From: PALSA-693 sp963729695 | GTDB lineage: Bacteria > Actinomycetota > Acidimicrobiia > Acidimicrobiales > Palsa-688 | Reading direction: 5' to 3' | Assembly (NCBI GenBank): GCA_963729695.1 | Contig: CAVSOT010000004.1 | Coordinates: forward strand, 124,001-188,000 | DNA length: 64,000 bases | Shown: positions 1 to 8,700 of the stretch, piece after piece | Numbering within the stretch: position 1 is the first letter of the stretch | Layout: the number at the start of each line of letters is the position of its first letter | Program-made: the position numbers and the translations under genes | Notes under the pieces: model-generated | What the model saw: only the letters and a program-made list of their open reading frames with translations | Database searches by the model: none | What the model was told of the DNA's origin: nothing

Positions 1-122
1 CCGTGGATCATGGCGCCGGGGCCGATGATGACCCCGTCGTGGACGATGAGGTCGTTATCGGGGAGCAGGTGCCACACGGTATTCTCGAGCGGATGGTTGA
101 CCAGGTCGAAGTCCAACAACAC
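1..122 (-). CDS. partial gene, unidentified (N-terminal 40 residues)
   Basis: An open frame begins with GTG at 122-120 and runs off the left edge. The visible residues include LLDFDLVNHPLENTVWHLL and a stretch VIIGPGAMIHG. That stretch loosely resembles a left-handed beta-helix (hexapeptide) turn as in gamma-carbonic anhydrases, but one turn is not enough to name the family. It lies 45 bases downstream of the VOC gene on the same strand, so it is probably the last visible gene of that operon. There is no clear ribosome binding site and the frame stays open upstream, so the start is uncertain. Confidence 0.45.
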   Translation of the reverse strand, partial: MLLDFDLVNHPLENTVWHLLPDNDLIVHDGVIIGPGAMIH

Positions 123-167
123 AAATCTCAGACAGGCTCTCGCGCGGCCCCGGCGGGTGGCGAAAAC

Positions 168-605
168 TCATTCGATGGCGTAGATCGTGTCGTCAAAGTT
201 TCGCCAAGCTTCGGTGGTGATGGGAGTGCCGGCGAGACTGGATGCGACGGCGACCTCGATCCGGTCGGGATCGAGGCCCATGATGGCCCGATAGGTCTTG
301 GTCTGTCCTTGCCAGACCAGGGCTTGGCGTTCGACGAGTCTTTGCTCGATGGTCTCGAGTTCGGCGAGTGATCCAACCTCGAACGAGAGCATGCGGAGCC
401 CGATGTTGCCTCGCCCGCCGTGGTAGGCGTTGCGGCCCAGCTCGCGTAGCAGCAGGACCTGGCTCCGATCCTTCTCGCTGACCATGAGGGCGGTCATTCG
501 GTCGGCGCGGGACACGACGTGTAGATCGAAGACGTCTCGGTAGAAGTCGATCGACTGTTTGAGGTCGCTGACATTGAGCAGGACGGTTTGGATGGTCAGC
601 TCCAT
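168..605 (-). CDS. VOC family (glyoxalase/dioxygenase fold) protein
   Basis: A 145-residue protein, the usual size for a single VOC module. It opens with the typical first strand and helix (TVLLNVSDLKQSIDFYRDVF) and ends with a GLDPDRIEVAVAS strand. VOC proteins bind a metal and act on small molecules as isomerases, dioxygenases or resistance proteins; the substrate cannot be read here. The ATG is preceded by GGAG six bases upstream. It starts three bases after the stop of the GH15 gene, so the two are co-transcribed. No tandem second VOC domain is present. Confidence 0.8.
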   Translation of the reverse strand: MELTIQTVLLNVSDLKQSIDFYRDVFDLHVVSRADRMTALMVSEKDRSQVLLLRELGRNAYHGGRGNIGLRMLSFEVGSLAELETIEQRLVERQALVWQGQTKTYRAIMGLDPDRIEVAVASSLAGTPITTEAWRNFDDTIYAIE

Positions 606-608
606 GTG

Positions 609-2498
609 CTACTCCGATCTGGACGGGGTTGTCGGGGCGGCACGTTCGGCTGTAACCGGGAACGAGTGGATGGTGGGCCCGGGGACCTGGCCCGTACGGA
701 GAGCCGCGATTACTAGCTGCCCGGAGAGATTGAGAGCCGAGTTGATAAGCCCGACGTGCGAGAACGCCTGGGGAAAGTTCCCTGCTTGGCGGCCTGCCGC
801 GCTGTCGTATTCCTCGGCCAGCAGACCCAGGTCGTTTCTGAGTTGCAGCAGCCGCCCGAAGAGTCGGAGAGCATCGTGGTGGCGGCCGAGCAGGTGCAGG
901 CAGTCAGCCAGCCAGAACGAACACGCCAAGAAGGCGCCTTCACCTGCTTTGAGTCCGTCTACCAGCTCGGCTCGCTCCGACCGGTATCGCAACACCAGGC
1001 CGTCCTCGGTCAGGTCCCGCTCTATGGCTTCGATAGTCGAGCGCACCCGATCGTCGGCGACGGGAAGGAAACCGACCAGGGGGATCAGCAGCAGGCTGGC
1101 GTCAAGCTCGTCAGACCCGTAGTACTGGGTAAAGGCGCCGACATCGCTGTTGTACCCCTTGGCCGATACCTCTTCGTGGATCTGCTCCCGCAGGGTCCGC
1201 CAGGCGTCCACCGGTCCTTCGTGGCCGAATTCCTCGACCATGCGCACGGCGCGGTCTACTGCCACCCAGGCCATAACCTTGGAGTGGGTGAACTGCCGCC
1301 GAGGACCGCGCACCTCCCAAATCCCTTCGTCGGGCTCGCTCCAGGCCGTCTCGATGAACTTCATCAGCTCGAGTTGGAAGCCCCAGGCCGACTCGTCGCT
1401 GGTAACCCCCAGACGCGCGGCCTGGTAGAGAGTGGACATGACCTCGCCGTACACGTCGAGCTGGTACTGGTTCGCGGCCGCGTTCCCGACCCGCACCGGC
1501 GAGGAACTCTCATAGCCGGACAGCCAGGTCACCTCCCACTCCTCCAGGCGTCGCTCCCCGCTTGGCCCGTACATGATCTGAAGATCCGCAGGATCGCCGG
1601 CAGCCGAGCGCAGCAGCCAGTCCCGCCACGCGATGGCCTCGTCTTGGCAACCGCAGCGCATGAGCGCTTCCAGAGTTTGGGTGGCGTCGCGTAGCCAGCA
1701 GTAGCGGTAGTCCCAGTTGCGACCACCCCCGAAGATCTCCGGCAGCGAGGTCGTCGCGGCCGCCACGATCCCCCCGGTGGGGGCGTAGGTGAGGGCCTTC
1801 AACGTTATGAGCGAGCGCACCACGGGGTCGCGCCACTCCCCCATGACGGTGAAAGACGATGCCCAGTCCCGCCACCAGGACTCGGTGTCCTCAATGGCGT
1901 AACCCACGTTGGCTGGCCGAGGAGCCTCCTCGTGGGAGGGAAACCAGGTGAGCTCGAAGAACTCGACGTCGCCATCGGCGACGGTGAAGTCCGACACGGT
2001 GGTCAAGCCCTCGCTCCTCACCTCGACCGAGGCCCACAAGCTGAGGGCGTCGGGACCAGCCATCGCCGTGAGAAGCGGGCCGGATCGGCGCACCCAGGGG
2101 ACTACCGACCCGTAGTCGAAGCGCATAACCAGATCCATGCGCATGTCCACCCGGCCCTGGGTGCATTCCACCATGCGCATCACCCGGGGATGGCTCTCAC
2201 GCAGCGGCATGCAGTCGACCAGCCGCACCACCCCGCCGGCCACCTCGAACTCGGTCTCAAGGATGAGCGTGTCGTCACGGTAGCGGCGATTTATCTGGCT
2301 CACCGGGCCAGCAGTCGGCGCCGGGCTGATGCGCCAGTAGCCGTTGGCGGTGTCGCCAAGCAGCTTGGCGAAGCAGGCCGGCGAGTCAAAGCGAGGCAGG
2401 CACAGCCAGTCCACCGAGCCGTCTCGGCCGACCAGCGCAGCCGTGTGGGTGTCGCCGATAATTCCGTAATCCTCGATGCGTGGCGTGTTGCCGCTCAC
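609..2498 (-). CDS. glycoside hydrolase family 15 protein (glucoamylase/trehalase type)
   Basis: About 629 residues from the GTG at 2498, the normal length for actinobacterial GH15 enzymes. The N-terminus has the family hallmark IEDYGIIGDTHTAALVGRDG followed by SVDWLCLPRFDSPACF. The (alpha/alpha)6 catalytic part contains GGGRNWDYRYCWLRDA, DEGIWEVRG (the region of the catalytic glutamate) and GNFPQAFSHVGL near the end. Family members hydrolyse alpha-glucosides such as trehalose or maltodextrins. No signal peptide is seen, so it is probably cytoplasmic. The frame is open further upstream to 2915, but that part is low-complexity and unlike GH15. The GTG overlaps the TGA of the upstream small gene by 4 bases (GTGA), indicating translational coupling. 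Confidence 0.9.
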   Translation of the reverse strand: MSGNTPRIEDYGIIGDTHTAALVGRDGSVDWLCLPRFDSPACFAKLLGDTANGYWRISPAPTAGPVSQINRRYRDDTLILETEFEVAGGVVRLVDCMPLRESHPRVMRMVECTQGRVDMRMDLVMRFDYGSVVPWVRRSGPLLTAMAGPDALSLWASVEVRSEGLTTVSDFTVADGDVEFFELTWFPSHEEAPRPANVGYAIEDTESWWRDWASSFTVMGEWRDPVVRSLITLKALTYAPTGGIVAAATTSLPEIFGGGRNWDYRYCWLRDATQTLEALMRCGCQDEAIAWRDWLLRSAAGDPADLQIMYGPSGERRLEEWEVTWLSGYESSSPVRVGNAAANQYQLDVYGEVMSTLYQAARLGVTSDESAWGFQLELMKFIETAWSEPDEGIWEVRGPRRQFTHSKVMAWVAVDRAVRMVEEFGHEGPVDAWRTLREQIHEEVSAKGYNSDVGAFTQYYGSDELDASLLLIPLVGFLPVADDRVRSTIEAIERDLTEDGLVLRYRSERAELVDGLKAGEGAFLACSFWLADCLHLLGRHHDALRLFGRLLQLRNDLGLLAEEYDSAAGRQAGNFPQAFSHVGLINSALNLSGQLVIAALRTGQVPGPTIHSFPVTAERAAPTTPSRSE

Positions 2499-2818
2499 GT
2501 CTGGTGCTTTTGCGCGGGGCGATCGCCTCCGGTCCGGTCGGTCCCAGCCGCCCGCTGGAGACGTAGCGGTGGCACCGGACTCGGCCTGGGGCGGTCCGTG
2601 CCGAGCGCCAGCAGCGCCCGCGAAACGCAGCGGATTGCGTCCTCGACCTCGACGAACGTCAACCGGCCTCGAGCCGAGGCCATGATTCGTCCAAGACGGT
2701 CCAGGAGCCGGACGGCTCCGTCGAGATACGCGACCGTCACACAGACGATTCCGTCCTCGCTCGATGACGCCTCCCATCCAGGGGGCTCCGCGCCGTCGGG
2801 CCTTCCGGTCGTGCCCAC
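2495..2818 (-). CDS. small hypothetical protein coupled to the GH15 gene
   Basis: A 107-residue frame starting at GTG 2818 with a strong AAGGTGGGG ribosome binding site just upstream. Its TGA overlaps the GTG of the GH15 gene. The central part (residues 24-70) looks like folded protein, with a hydrophobic helix around LDGAVRLLDRLGRIMASA, while the ends are rich in Pro, Gly and Arg. I do not recognise a family. Overlap and ribosome binding site are the evidence that it is real; function is unknown. Confidence 0.55.
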   Translation of the reverse strand: MGTTGRPDGAEPPGWEASSSEDGIVCVTVAYLDGAVRLLDRLGRIMASARGRLTFVEVEDAIRCVSRALLALGTDRPRPSPVPPLRLQRAAGTDRTGGDRPAQKHQT

Positions 2819-3095
2819 GGCCCCACCTTATTGCCAACCCCTGGCTGCCGGCATCTGTCATTTGACCCCATGGCGACGGCAGCACAGGGAAGGCTTGGCG
2901 GTCTGGAACAGACATCGTGGCGGTCGAGGATGACTACTGGGGTGAACTAACTACGGACTGGCGCCGATGAAAAGGCGAGGAGCCCAGCCCTGGATGGTGG
3001 CCCGTTCGCTCGATCTTGCCACCCGGGCCCGGACCGTTCAGGTATCCGTGCCAATCTGTGGTGGTTATCGGGATCAGTTGGTTCGTCCAGCTTGG

Positions 3096-3722
3096 TCAGC
3101 CCAGCAGTCCTCGTTCATAGGCGACGGCGACCGCAGCGGCGCGGTCGCGGACACCGAGCTTGTCGTAGAGGTGGAGGAGGTGGGTTTTGACGGTGGCTTC
3201 GCTGACGAACAGCTGCCGGCCGACGGCCCGGTTGGTCGCTCCGCCGGCGACGAGGCGGAGCACCTCGAGCTCTCGTGGGCTGAGGGCGCCCAGGTTGTGG
3301 TCACCCACCCGTTCCATGAGGGTTCCGGCCACGGCGGGCGAGAGGACGGATTGGCCGGCGTAGGCCGCTCGTACTGCTCGAATGAGTTCGTCGCGGGGAG
3401 CGTCTTTCAAGAGGTAGCCAGTGGCGCCGGCTTCGACGGCGGGGAGGACGTCGCGGTCGGTGTCGTAGGTGGTGAGGACGAGCACGCGGGCTGGATGCTT
3501 GAGTTTACGGAGCTGGCGGATAGCTTCGACCCCGCCCATGGTGGGCATGCGCAGGTCCATGAGAACGACGTCGGGGTCGAGCTGGGCGGTTTGGCGCACG
3601 GCGTCGGCGCCGTCACCGGCCTCGCCGACGACCTCGAAATCGTCGTCGCCGGCGAAAACGCCGCGGATGCCGTCGCGGACGATTGGGTGATCGTCGACAA
3701 CGAGGATCCGGATGGAGCTCAC
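3096..3722 (-). CDS. NarL/FixJ-type response regulator
   Basis: 208 residues: an N-terminal receiver domain with the acidic pair in VVDDHP (residues 8-13), the phosphoacceptor Asp56 in DVVLMDLRMP and the conserved Lys in GYLLKDA. A C-terminal LuxR helix-turn-helix follows (about 147-205; LSPRELEVLRLVAGG, SEATVKTHLLHLYDKLGV). It starts with GTG, overlapping the histidine kinase stop by 4 bases, so it is the fourth gene of an ABC ATPase - permease - kinase - regulator operon. By analogy with such cassettes it probably controls the exporter encoded ahead of it in response to membrane or drug stress. Confidence 0.93.
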   Translation of the reverse strand: MSSIRILVVDDHPIVRDGIRGVFAGDDDFEVVGEAGDGADAVRQTAQLDPDVVLMDLRMPTMGGVEAIRQLRKLKHPARVLVLTTYDTDRDVLPAVEAGATGYLLKDAPRDELIRAVRAAYAGQSVLSPAVAGTLMERVGDHNLGALSPRELEVLRLVAGGATNRAVGRQLFVSEATVKTHLLHLYDKLGVRDRAAAVAVAYERGLLG

Positions 3723-5068
3723 CGAGTCGCCCTGACCTGTCGGTCGTCAGCCGGGCTATGGGGAGCGAGGACGTCGGGCCGCCTGGCAAGTGGCACGGCG
3801 GCGTTGATGGTGGTGCCGGCGCCAGGGGCCGATTCGACGGTGAGGTGTCCGGCTACTCCGGCGAGACGTTGGCGCATCCCGACGAGGCCGTAGCCCTGGG
3901 TGTGTGCTGCGGGGTCGAAGCCGGCGCCGTTGTCGGCGACGTCGAGCAGCAGAGCGTCGTGGAGGTAGGTGAGGGTGAGGTGGACCCGCGAGGCGGCGGC
4001 GTGTTTGGCGACGTTCGACAGGGCCTCTTGGGAAGCACGGAAGATGGCCGCTTCGATCGCCGGGTCGAGCGGGGTTGGCGTGCCGGTAGTTTCGACATCG
4101 ACCGGCACTGCGGATCGGGCGGACCAGGCGCGGATGAGCTCATCGATCGCCTCCGACAGACTGGCTCGCTCGAGCTGTTCGGGTCGCAGGGCCCGCACCG
4201 ACCGGCGGGCCTCGGTCAGGCTCGAACGGGCGAGAGCGCGGGCTTGGGCCAGGTGGCGGGACAGCTCGACCGGGTGGCCAAGGGCTTGTTCGGCGGCTTC
4301 GAGTTGGGCGACGATCCCGGCCAGGCCCTGGGCCAAGGTGTCGTGGATCTCGCCGGACAGGCGTTGGCGTTCCTCGACGACGCCGGCCTCGCGAGCCTGG
4401 ACGAGGAGCTGGGCATGCAGGCCGGCGTTCTCGGCCATGGTGGCCTCCAGCTTTCGGTTGGCGTCGGCTAGCTCGTCGATCATCTGGCCGCGCTGCTGGT
4501 TCTGCTCGAGCACCCGGTTGGTGAGGGTGATGAACCCGGACACGGCGACCAGGTTGATGGCGACCATGACCACGTAGATCACGGTATGGCTCGACCAGTC
4601 AGTCGGGTAGCCGCCTGCCTGGGAGCCGGCGAGGACCAAGGCAGTGGCGACAAAGGCGGCCCACCGCCACCGCCCCCGGAGGTCATCGGCAAAGAAGTAC
4701 CCGGAGAAGGCGAACACCCCGTACCAGGGGTTCACCCACACCAGAAGAGCCGCGAGGGTGACGTGGATGGCCACGATCGCCGCCCGGGCTCGCTCCCGGG
4801 CGGCGGGCCGGGGCCGGCAAGTGTGCGCGGCCGACCAGACGGCAGCCGCCGAGACCACGACCAGGCCCCGGTCGAAGCGGGACCAGGTGCCATACCCGCC
4901 GGCTACGGATATGGCGGCCAGCCCGGTGCCCGCGGCCAGGAGAGGAAGCAGCAGGAGCCGACCCCAGTGGTCGAGGCGGGCCTGCCACACATCGGCGAGC
5001 TGGGTGGTGCTCACGGGCTCTATCGTCGCGCTGCCCGGCGGACCGTTCACCCCCATTAGGACGTTCAT
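3719..5068 (-). CDS. membrane sensor histidine kinase, NarL/DesK family
   Basis: 449 residues from the ATG at 5068, which overlaps the permease stop (ATGA). Residues 35-185 hold about five hydrophobic segments and no large extracellular domain, as in DesK/LiaS-like intramembrane sensors. A coiled-coil linker (185-232) leads to the dimerisation box EERQRLSGEIHDTLAQGL with phosphoacceptor His242. The HATPase_c domain has the N box around EALSNVAKHA and the G boxes DNGAGFDP and GYGLVGMRQRL. The frame is open to 5152 but the extra 28 residues lie inside the permease gene. Partner of the downstream response regulator. Confidence 0.92.
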   Translation of the reverse strand: MNVLMGVNGPPGSATIEPVSTTQLADVWQARLDHWGRLLLLPLLAAGTGLAAISVAGGYGTWSRFDRGLVVVSAAAVWSAAHTCRPRPAARERARAAIVAIHVTLAALLVWVNPWYGVFAFSGYFFADDLRGRWRWAAFVATALVLAGSQAGGYPTDWSSHTVIYVVMVAINLVAVSGFITLTNRVLEQNQQRGQMIDELADANRKLEATMAENAGLHAQLLVQAREAGVVEERQRLSGEIHDTLAQGLAGIVAQLEAAEQALGHPVELSRHLAQARALARSSLTEARRSVRALRPEQLERASLSEAIDELIRAWSARSAVPVDVETTGTPTPLDPAIEAAIFRASQEALSNVAKHAAASRVHLTLTYLHDALLLDVADNGAGFDPAAHTQGYGLVGMRQRLAGVAGHLTVESAPGAGTTINAAVPLARRPDVLAPHSPADDRQVRATR

Positions 5069-5832
5069 TCCCAGCGGAAGACCCGGTTGGCCAGCGCCCC
5101 GCAAGCCAGGGCGTAGCCGGCCAGGACCAGGAGGGCGACCGTGGATGGCCAATGGCCCTCGATCGACGCCTGTACGGCTCGGACCCCAGCCCCGAGGGGG
5201 GTGTAGTCGCTGACCGTCCGGAGCGCCGGTGACATCTCCGCTCGAGGCAGCCAGAGGCCGGCGAAGAACATCAACGGGAACAAGATGACGGTCGAGACGG
5301 CCTGGGCTATCCGGGCGCTGGGGGCGAGGGCGGTGACCAGCACCCCGATACCGAGCGTGGCCAGCGCCACGAGGAGAAGCGAGAGCACGAACCCGCCGAG
5401 CTGGTGGGGCACCGGCACGCCGGAGGCGATGCCGACGATCAGCAGGACGATATCAATCACCACCCCCACGCCCAGGTAGATCAGCGCCTGGGCGCCCAGT
5501 AGCCGGCCAGGGGGGACAGGGGTGGTGGCGAAGCGACGCAGGATGCCCTTTTCCCGGTAGGAGGACAGAAGGCCCGACAGCAGGTTGATCCCGGACATGA
5601 GCAAGCTGAACATCATCAGGATCGGCAGGTAGGCGTCGAGGTAGCTGATCCCACCGAGAGCCTTGACCGGACGGCTGGTACCCGGGACCACGCCGAGGAC
5701 GACGGCCGCCGCGATCGGGAGCAGCGCCGTCCAGATGAGCGCGCCGGGCATTCGTAGGAGCAGGACCGCCTCAGTTCGGGCCAGCTTCCAGAACGGATGC
5801 CGGCGGGCGGGCGTAGCCGCAGCGATCGTCAT
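5065..5832 (-). CDS. ABC-2 type transporter permease
   Basis: 255 residues with about six transmembrane segments and the ABC-2 layout: a cytoplasmic N-terminus, a first segment around LIWTALLPIAAAVVLGV, the amphipathic YREKGILRRFATTPVPP segment, and a last segment near the C-terminus. Its ATG overlaps the stop of the ATPase gene by 4 bases and its stop overlaps the kinase start. Together with the ATPase it should form a homodimeric exporter of a drug, lipid or antimicrobial peptide; the two-component genes in the same operon suggest induction by that compound. Confidence 0.9.
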   Translation of the reverse strand: MTIAAATPARRHPFWKLARTEAVLLLRMPGALIWTALLPIAAAVVLGVVPGTSRPVKALGGISYLDAYLPILMMFSLLMSGINLLSGLLSSYREKGILRRFATTPVPPGRLLGAQALIYLGVGVVIDIVLLIVGIASGVPVPHQLGGFVLSLLLVALATLGIGVLVTALAPSARIAQAVSTVILFPLMFFAGLWLPRAEMSPALRTVSDYTPLGAGVRAVQASIEGHWPSTVALLVLAGYALACGALANRVFRWE

Positions 5833-6782
5833 CGGGCTGCTCCTCGGGTCTCGGTGCCCTGTGGGATTATTGGATTGGGCCGCTCGGCTCGATCGGTAAT
5901 GGCCAAGAAGGCGTCGTCCAGGCTGGGCTGTTCAACGCGGAGGTGATGGGCCAGCACCCCGAGCCGGGCCAGCAGCGCGGTGACCGCGGCGAGTGCCTCG
6001 GTGTTGCCGACGACCAGGATCTCCTCGCCGCGACGGCTGACTGACTCCACGTCGGGAAGCTCGGCCAGTACCGCGTCGTCGAGCGGTTCGGACGGCACGA
6101 AGCGGATCCGTTGGTCGATCTCGATGTGCGACGTGAGGCCAGCGGGGGAGTCGAGCGCGGCCACCCGCCCTTCGTCGATGACCGCCACCCGGTCGCACAG
6201 GCGCTCAGCCTCGGCCATGAAATGGGTCACCAGTACGATGGTCACGCCGCGGTCGCGGACCGCATTGATCAGGTCCCACGTGTCGCGGCGGGCCGCCGGG
6301 TCGAGCCCGGTAGTCAGCTCGTCGAGAATGGCCACGGTCGGGTCGCCCACGAGGGCCAGGGCGATCGACAGCCGCTGCTGCTGACCGCCCGACAGCTTGG
6401 CGAAACGGGTCTTCAGCTGCGGGCCCAGGCCGAGCACGTCAAGCAGCTCGCGCCAGTCGGCCGGCTCCTCGTAGAGCGAGCTGAACAGATCAAGAGCCTC
6501 ACCCACCCGCAGATTAGGTTGCAGCTCGCTGTGCTGTAGCTGGACGCCCACCCGGGCCGTCACCGCGGCTCGATCCCGGACCGGGTCGTAGCCCACGACC
6601 CGCACCGAGCCTCCGTCGGGCCGGCGTAACCCGCTGATGCATTCCACTGTGGTCGTCTTGCCCGCACCATTGGGGCCCAAAATGCCGAAGATCTCCCCTT
6701 CCTCGACGCTGAACGACACATCGTCAACAGCCACCTTGTCCCCGTAAACCTTGTGGAGCCGATCCACCTCGATGACCGCCAC
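5829..6782 (-). CDS. ABC transporter ATP-binding protein (DrrA-like)
   Basis: 317 residues from the GTG at 6782. Walker A is GPNGAGKTT, the signature is LSGGQQQRL and Walker B reads VAILDELTTGLDP, with Leu where DEPT-type proteins have Pro. Switch His is in LVTHFM. A C-terminal extension of about 90 residues after the ATPase core is typical of drug-exporter ATPases. An AGGAAAGG sequence lies about 10 bases before the GTG; the frame is open to 6896 but without family similarity. First gene of the four-gene exporter/two-component operon, so the operon promoter should lie in 6783-7197. Confidence 0.9.
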   Translation of the reverse strand: MAVIEVDRLHKVYGDKVAVDDVSFSVEEGEIFGILGPNGAGKTTTVECISGLRRPDGGSVRVVGYDPVRDRAAVTARVGVQLQHSELQPNLRVGEALDLFSSLYEEPADWRELLDVLGLGPQLKTRFAKLSGGQQQRLSIALALVGDPTVAILDELTTGLDPAARRDTWDLINAVRDRGVTIVLVTHFMAEAERLCDRVAVIDEGRVAALDSPAGLTSHIEIDQRIRFVPSEPLDDAVLAELPDVESVSRRGEEILVVGNTEALAAVTALLARLGVLAHHLRVEQPSLDDAFLAITDRAERPNPIIPQGTETRGAAR

Positions 6783-7197
6783 CGCACCCCATCCTTTCCT
6801 CGCAGTTGTCCTCCACAGCCAGTATCCGCCTGGCCCTCTGCGAGCGGTATCGGTCTCCTGGCCAAAATCCGAACGCTGGCAGGTGGATGACACCATCCAC
6901 CGATCGGCGGATGACCGAGCCCAGCTCTGGGTCCGGGTTCACGCGGTGTCGGTTCGCCAAGCGGGCTGGAGTCGACCAGCGGGACGTGTCGCGTTGGAGT
7001 CAGCCCAGCTCACCCCTTCGCTGCTGGCGGCGAGGTGATCGATTGCCTCATCGATTCGTTCCTTGAATTCACCAGAACCGGCGATGATCGGAGCCAAGAG
7101 TCCGTCCAAGATGGATGCAGTCATCTCGAGGGCCACAGGTCGCTCTGATGAAGACCGCTCCCACTCGAGCGACGGATATCCCAACCAGGAGGAAACT
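6783..7197. other. intergenic region between divergent operons
   Basis: About 415 bases between the divergently transcribed exporter/two-component operon and the SRPBCC gene. The open frames here are shadows with no recognisable domain. It should hold both promoters, but I could not fix either with confidence. Confidence 0.4.
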
Positions 7198-7617
7198 ATG
7201 AACTCAACGACTTCGGCGGGCACGGTCACCCGAACTGTGACTGTGGCCCACGAGACCGACGGGGACCCCATCCGCATCATCGAGGTACTGGCCGATGCTC
7301 GCAACCTGTCCCACTGGGCCCCAGCCGTCGCCGACGAGGCGACACGAACTTCGGGTGAACGGTGGCTTGTCCGAAAAGACGCCGACCAGTTCGAGCTGCG
7401 CGTCGTCGTGAACGAAGGTGCAGCAACGGTGGACTACCTGCGTCAGCTTGGACCCGAGGAGTGGCTGGGGGCGTTCCTGCGGGTCGTCGACCGCCCCGGT
7501 GGAGGAGCCGTGATCGTGATGACACTGCCGGTCATCCCCGGCTTAGATCCGGCGGCGACCGCCGCGATCCTCGACTCGGAGCTCAGATCTTTGTCCGGAT
7601 TGGTCCATAGCGGCTGA
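7198..7617 (+). CDS. SRPBCC/polyketide-cyclase-like protein
   Basis: 139 residues starting at an ATG preceded by a perfect AGGAGG seven bases upstream. The sequence follows the START/SRPBCC pattern: an early strand, then VLADARNLSHWAPAVADEA (the typical helix after strand 1), central beta strands around FELRVVVNEGAATVDYL, and a C-terminal helix LDSELRSLSGLV. Such proteins bind small hydrophobic ligands or act as cyclases or dehydratases; nothing here fixes the ligand. It stands alone, ending before two strong hairpins at 7744-7836. Confidence 0.7.
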   Translation: MNSTTSAGTVTRTVTVAHETDGDPIRIIEVLADARNLSHWAPAVADEATRTSGERWLVRKDADQFELRVVVNEGAATVDYLRQLGPEEWLGAFLRVVDRPGGGAVIVMTLPVIPGLDPAATAAILDSELRSLSGLVHSG

Positions 7618-7743
7618 TCGGTCCCCGGCGATTAGCGCCCCCCGGGTCGACAATGGACCGCCCTGGACCGGCGGGCGATCGGGACACCCTGCACGCAGCG
7701 TCCTGCACATCCCCGCAACTCGAACCTAGCCCGATCGCTGCGC

Positions 7744-7770
7744 GGCCTTCGACACTCACGGTCGAAGGCC
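7744..7770. terminator. hairpin, probable terminator
   Basis: A perfect 10-base-pair stem (GGCCTTCGAC/GTCGAAGGCC) with a 7-base loop, 126 bases after the SRPBCC stop. No uridine tract follows on either strand, as is common in actinobacterial terminators. Confidence 0.6.
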
Positions 7771-7811
7771 AAAGCGACAGAAGAAGGTATGAGTCTGCTC
7801 GGATGAGCGAG

Positions 7812-7836
7812 AGGCCCGAATGAGGCGTTCGGGCCT
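7812..7836. terminator. hairpin, probable bidirectional terminator
   Basis: A perfect 9-base-pair stem (AGGCCCGAA/TTCGGGCCT) with a 7-base loop, followed by TTT on the plus strand. It lies between the SRPBCC gene and the convergent hydrolase remnant and can serve both. Confidence 0.65.
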
Positions 7837-7845
7837 TTCCGGGCG

Positions 7846-8335
7846 TCAGCCGGCAGTCTGACTGGCCGCCAGTGCCGATTCGATGAGCTCGACGACTTCG
7901 CGTGGATGGGAGACCATCGGCAGATGACTGGACGCGACTTCGACGGTTGTCGCTCCCATGCGCCTTGCGAACTGGCGCTCGGCGTCTGGGGGGATCGCCT
8001 GGTCGTTAGTAGCTACCAGGTACCACGACGGCAGGAACTTCCAGGCCGGTTCACCCATTACTTCGGTGAAAGCCGAACCTGCGAGTGGTTGCTGCACGGC
8101 GTACATCGCTCGCGCCCGGGTCGGGTTGATGTCGGCCGCGAAGTGGCTCACGAAGTCGTCCTCTGCGAGCCAGATAAAACCCTGCGGATCCCGGAAGAGG
8201 TGCATAAGGGCCGGGGTCACGGGCCCCTCCGCCAAGAGCGCACCCAGTGATTCGCCCTGCTCGAGCCCGAATGCGGCGATGTAGACCAGGCCGGCTTGAA
8301 AGTCGGCACGCAACGCATTCTTACCCTTTTGGCCC
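7846..8335 (-). pseudogene. alpha/beta hydrolase, C-terminal remnant
   Basis: The last 160 or so residues match the C-terminal half of EstC-like alpha/beta hydrolases: LVYIAAFGLEQGESLGALL, SWYLVATNDQAIPPDAERQF and SSHLPMVSHPREV, the last with the catalytic histidine region. The N-terminal half with the nucleophile elbow (GHSYGG in relatives) is missing. Upstream, the same frame runs into the antisense of the FUSC remnant and loses similarity. It cannot be an active hydrolase and is best read as a truncated pseudogene. Confidence 0.75.
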
Positions 8336-8337
8336 TC

Positions 8338-8670
8338 AATCGTGCGCAGCGAATCGAGAGAGGCCTTGACCGAAGCCTGACCCGGGCGCGAGCGTCGGAG
8401 TCGTCGATGCTCTTCGCCGCTCTGGCCGCGGCGATCGCCTGGTTCATCGCTCACGGGGTGCTCGGCCACCAGCAGCCCTTCTTTGCCCCGTTCGCGGTCG
8501 CCATCACCTTGAGCACGACCCCAGTCGGGCGTGCCCTTGGCACGTGCAACTCGTCGGCGGCGTGCTTTTCGGTATCGGAGTGGCCCAGGGTCTCAGGGCG
8601 GCCATGGCCACCTCGACGGCCGCACTTGGCGCGATCGTGCTGGCCCGAGTTCAGGGGCTGCGTTGTGGTG
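8338..8670 (+). pseudogene. FUSC-family exporter fragment (frameshifted)
   Basis: The plus strand encodes RGLDRSLTRARA, then AIAWFIAHGVLGHQQPFFAP, then in another frame VQLVGGVLFGIGVAQGLRAA. In FUSC (fusaric/aromatic acid exporter) proteins these follow one another in a single frame: the first two transmembrane helices and the loop between them. A frameshift near 8540 separates them, and similarity ends after about 8665. So this is an N-terminal fragment of a membrane exporter gene, cut short just before the peroxiredoxin gene. The start of the fragment overlaps the antisense hydrolase remnant, marking a rearrangement junction. Confidence 0.65.
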
Positions 8671-8700
8671 ATCGTCGGTCCATGCCCGTAGACTCAGGTC

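Noticed and set aside
756..1694. 312-codon plus-strand frame opposite the GH15 gene
   Set aside because: Shadow of the GH15 coding strand in high-G+C DNA.
2499..2915. 139-residue N-terminal extension of the GH15 protein in the same frame
   Set aside because: Arg/Gly-rich, not part of GH15 proteins, and overlapped by a better-supported small gene ending at the GTG.
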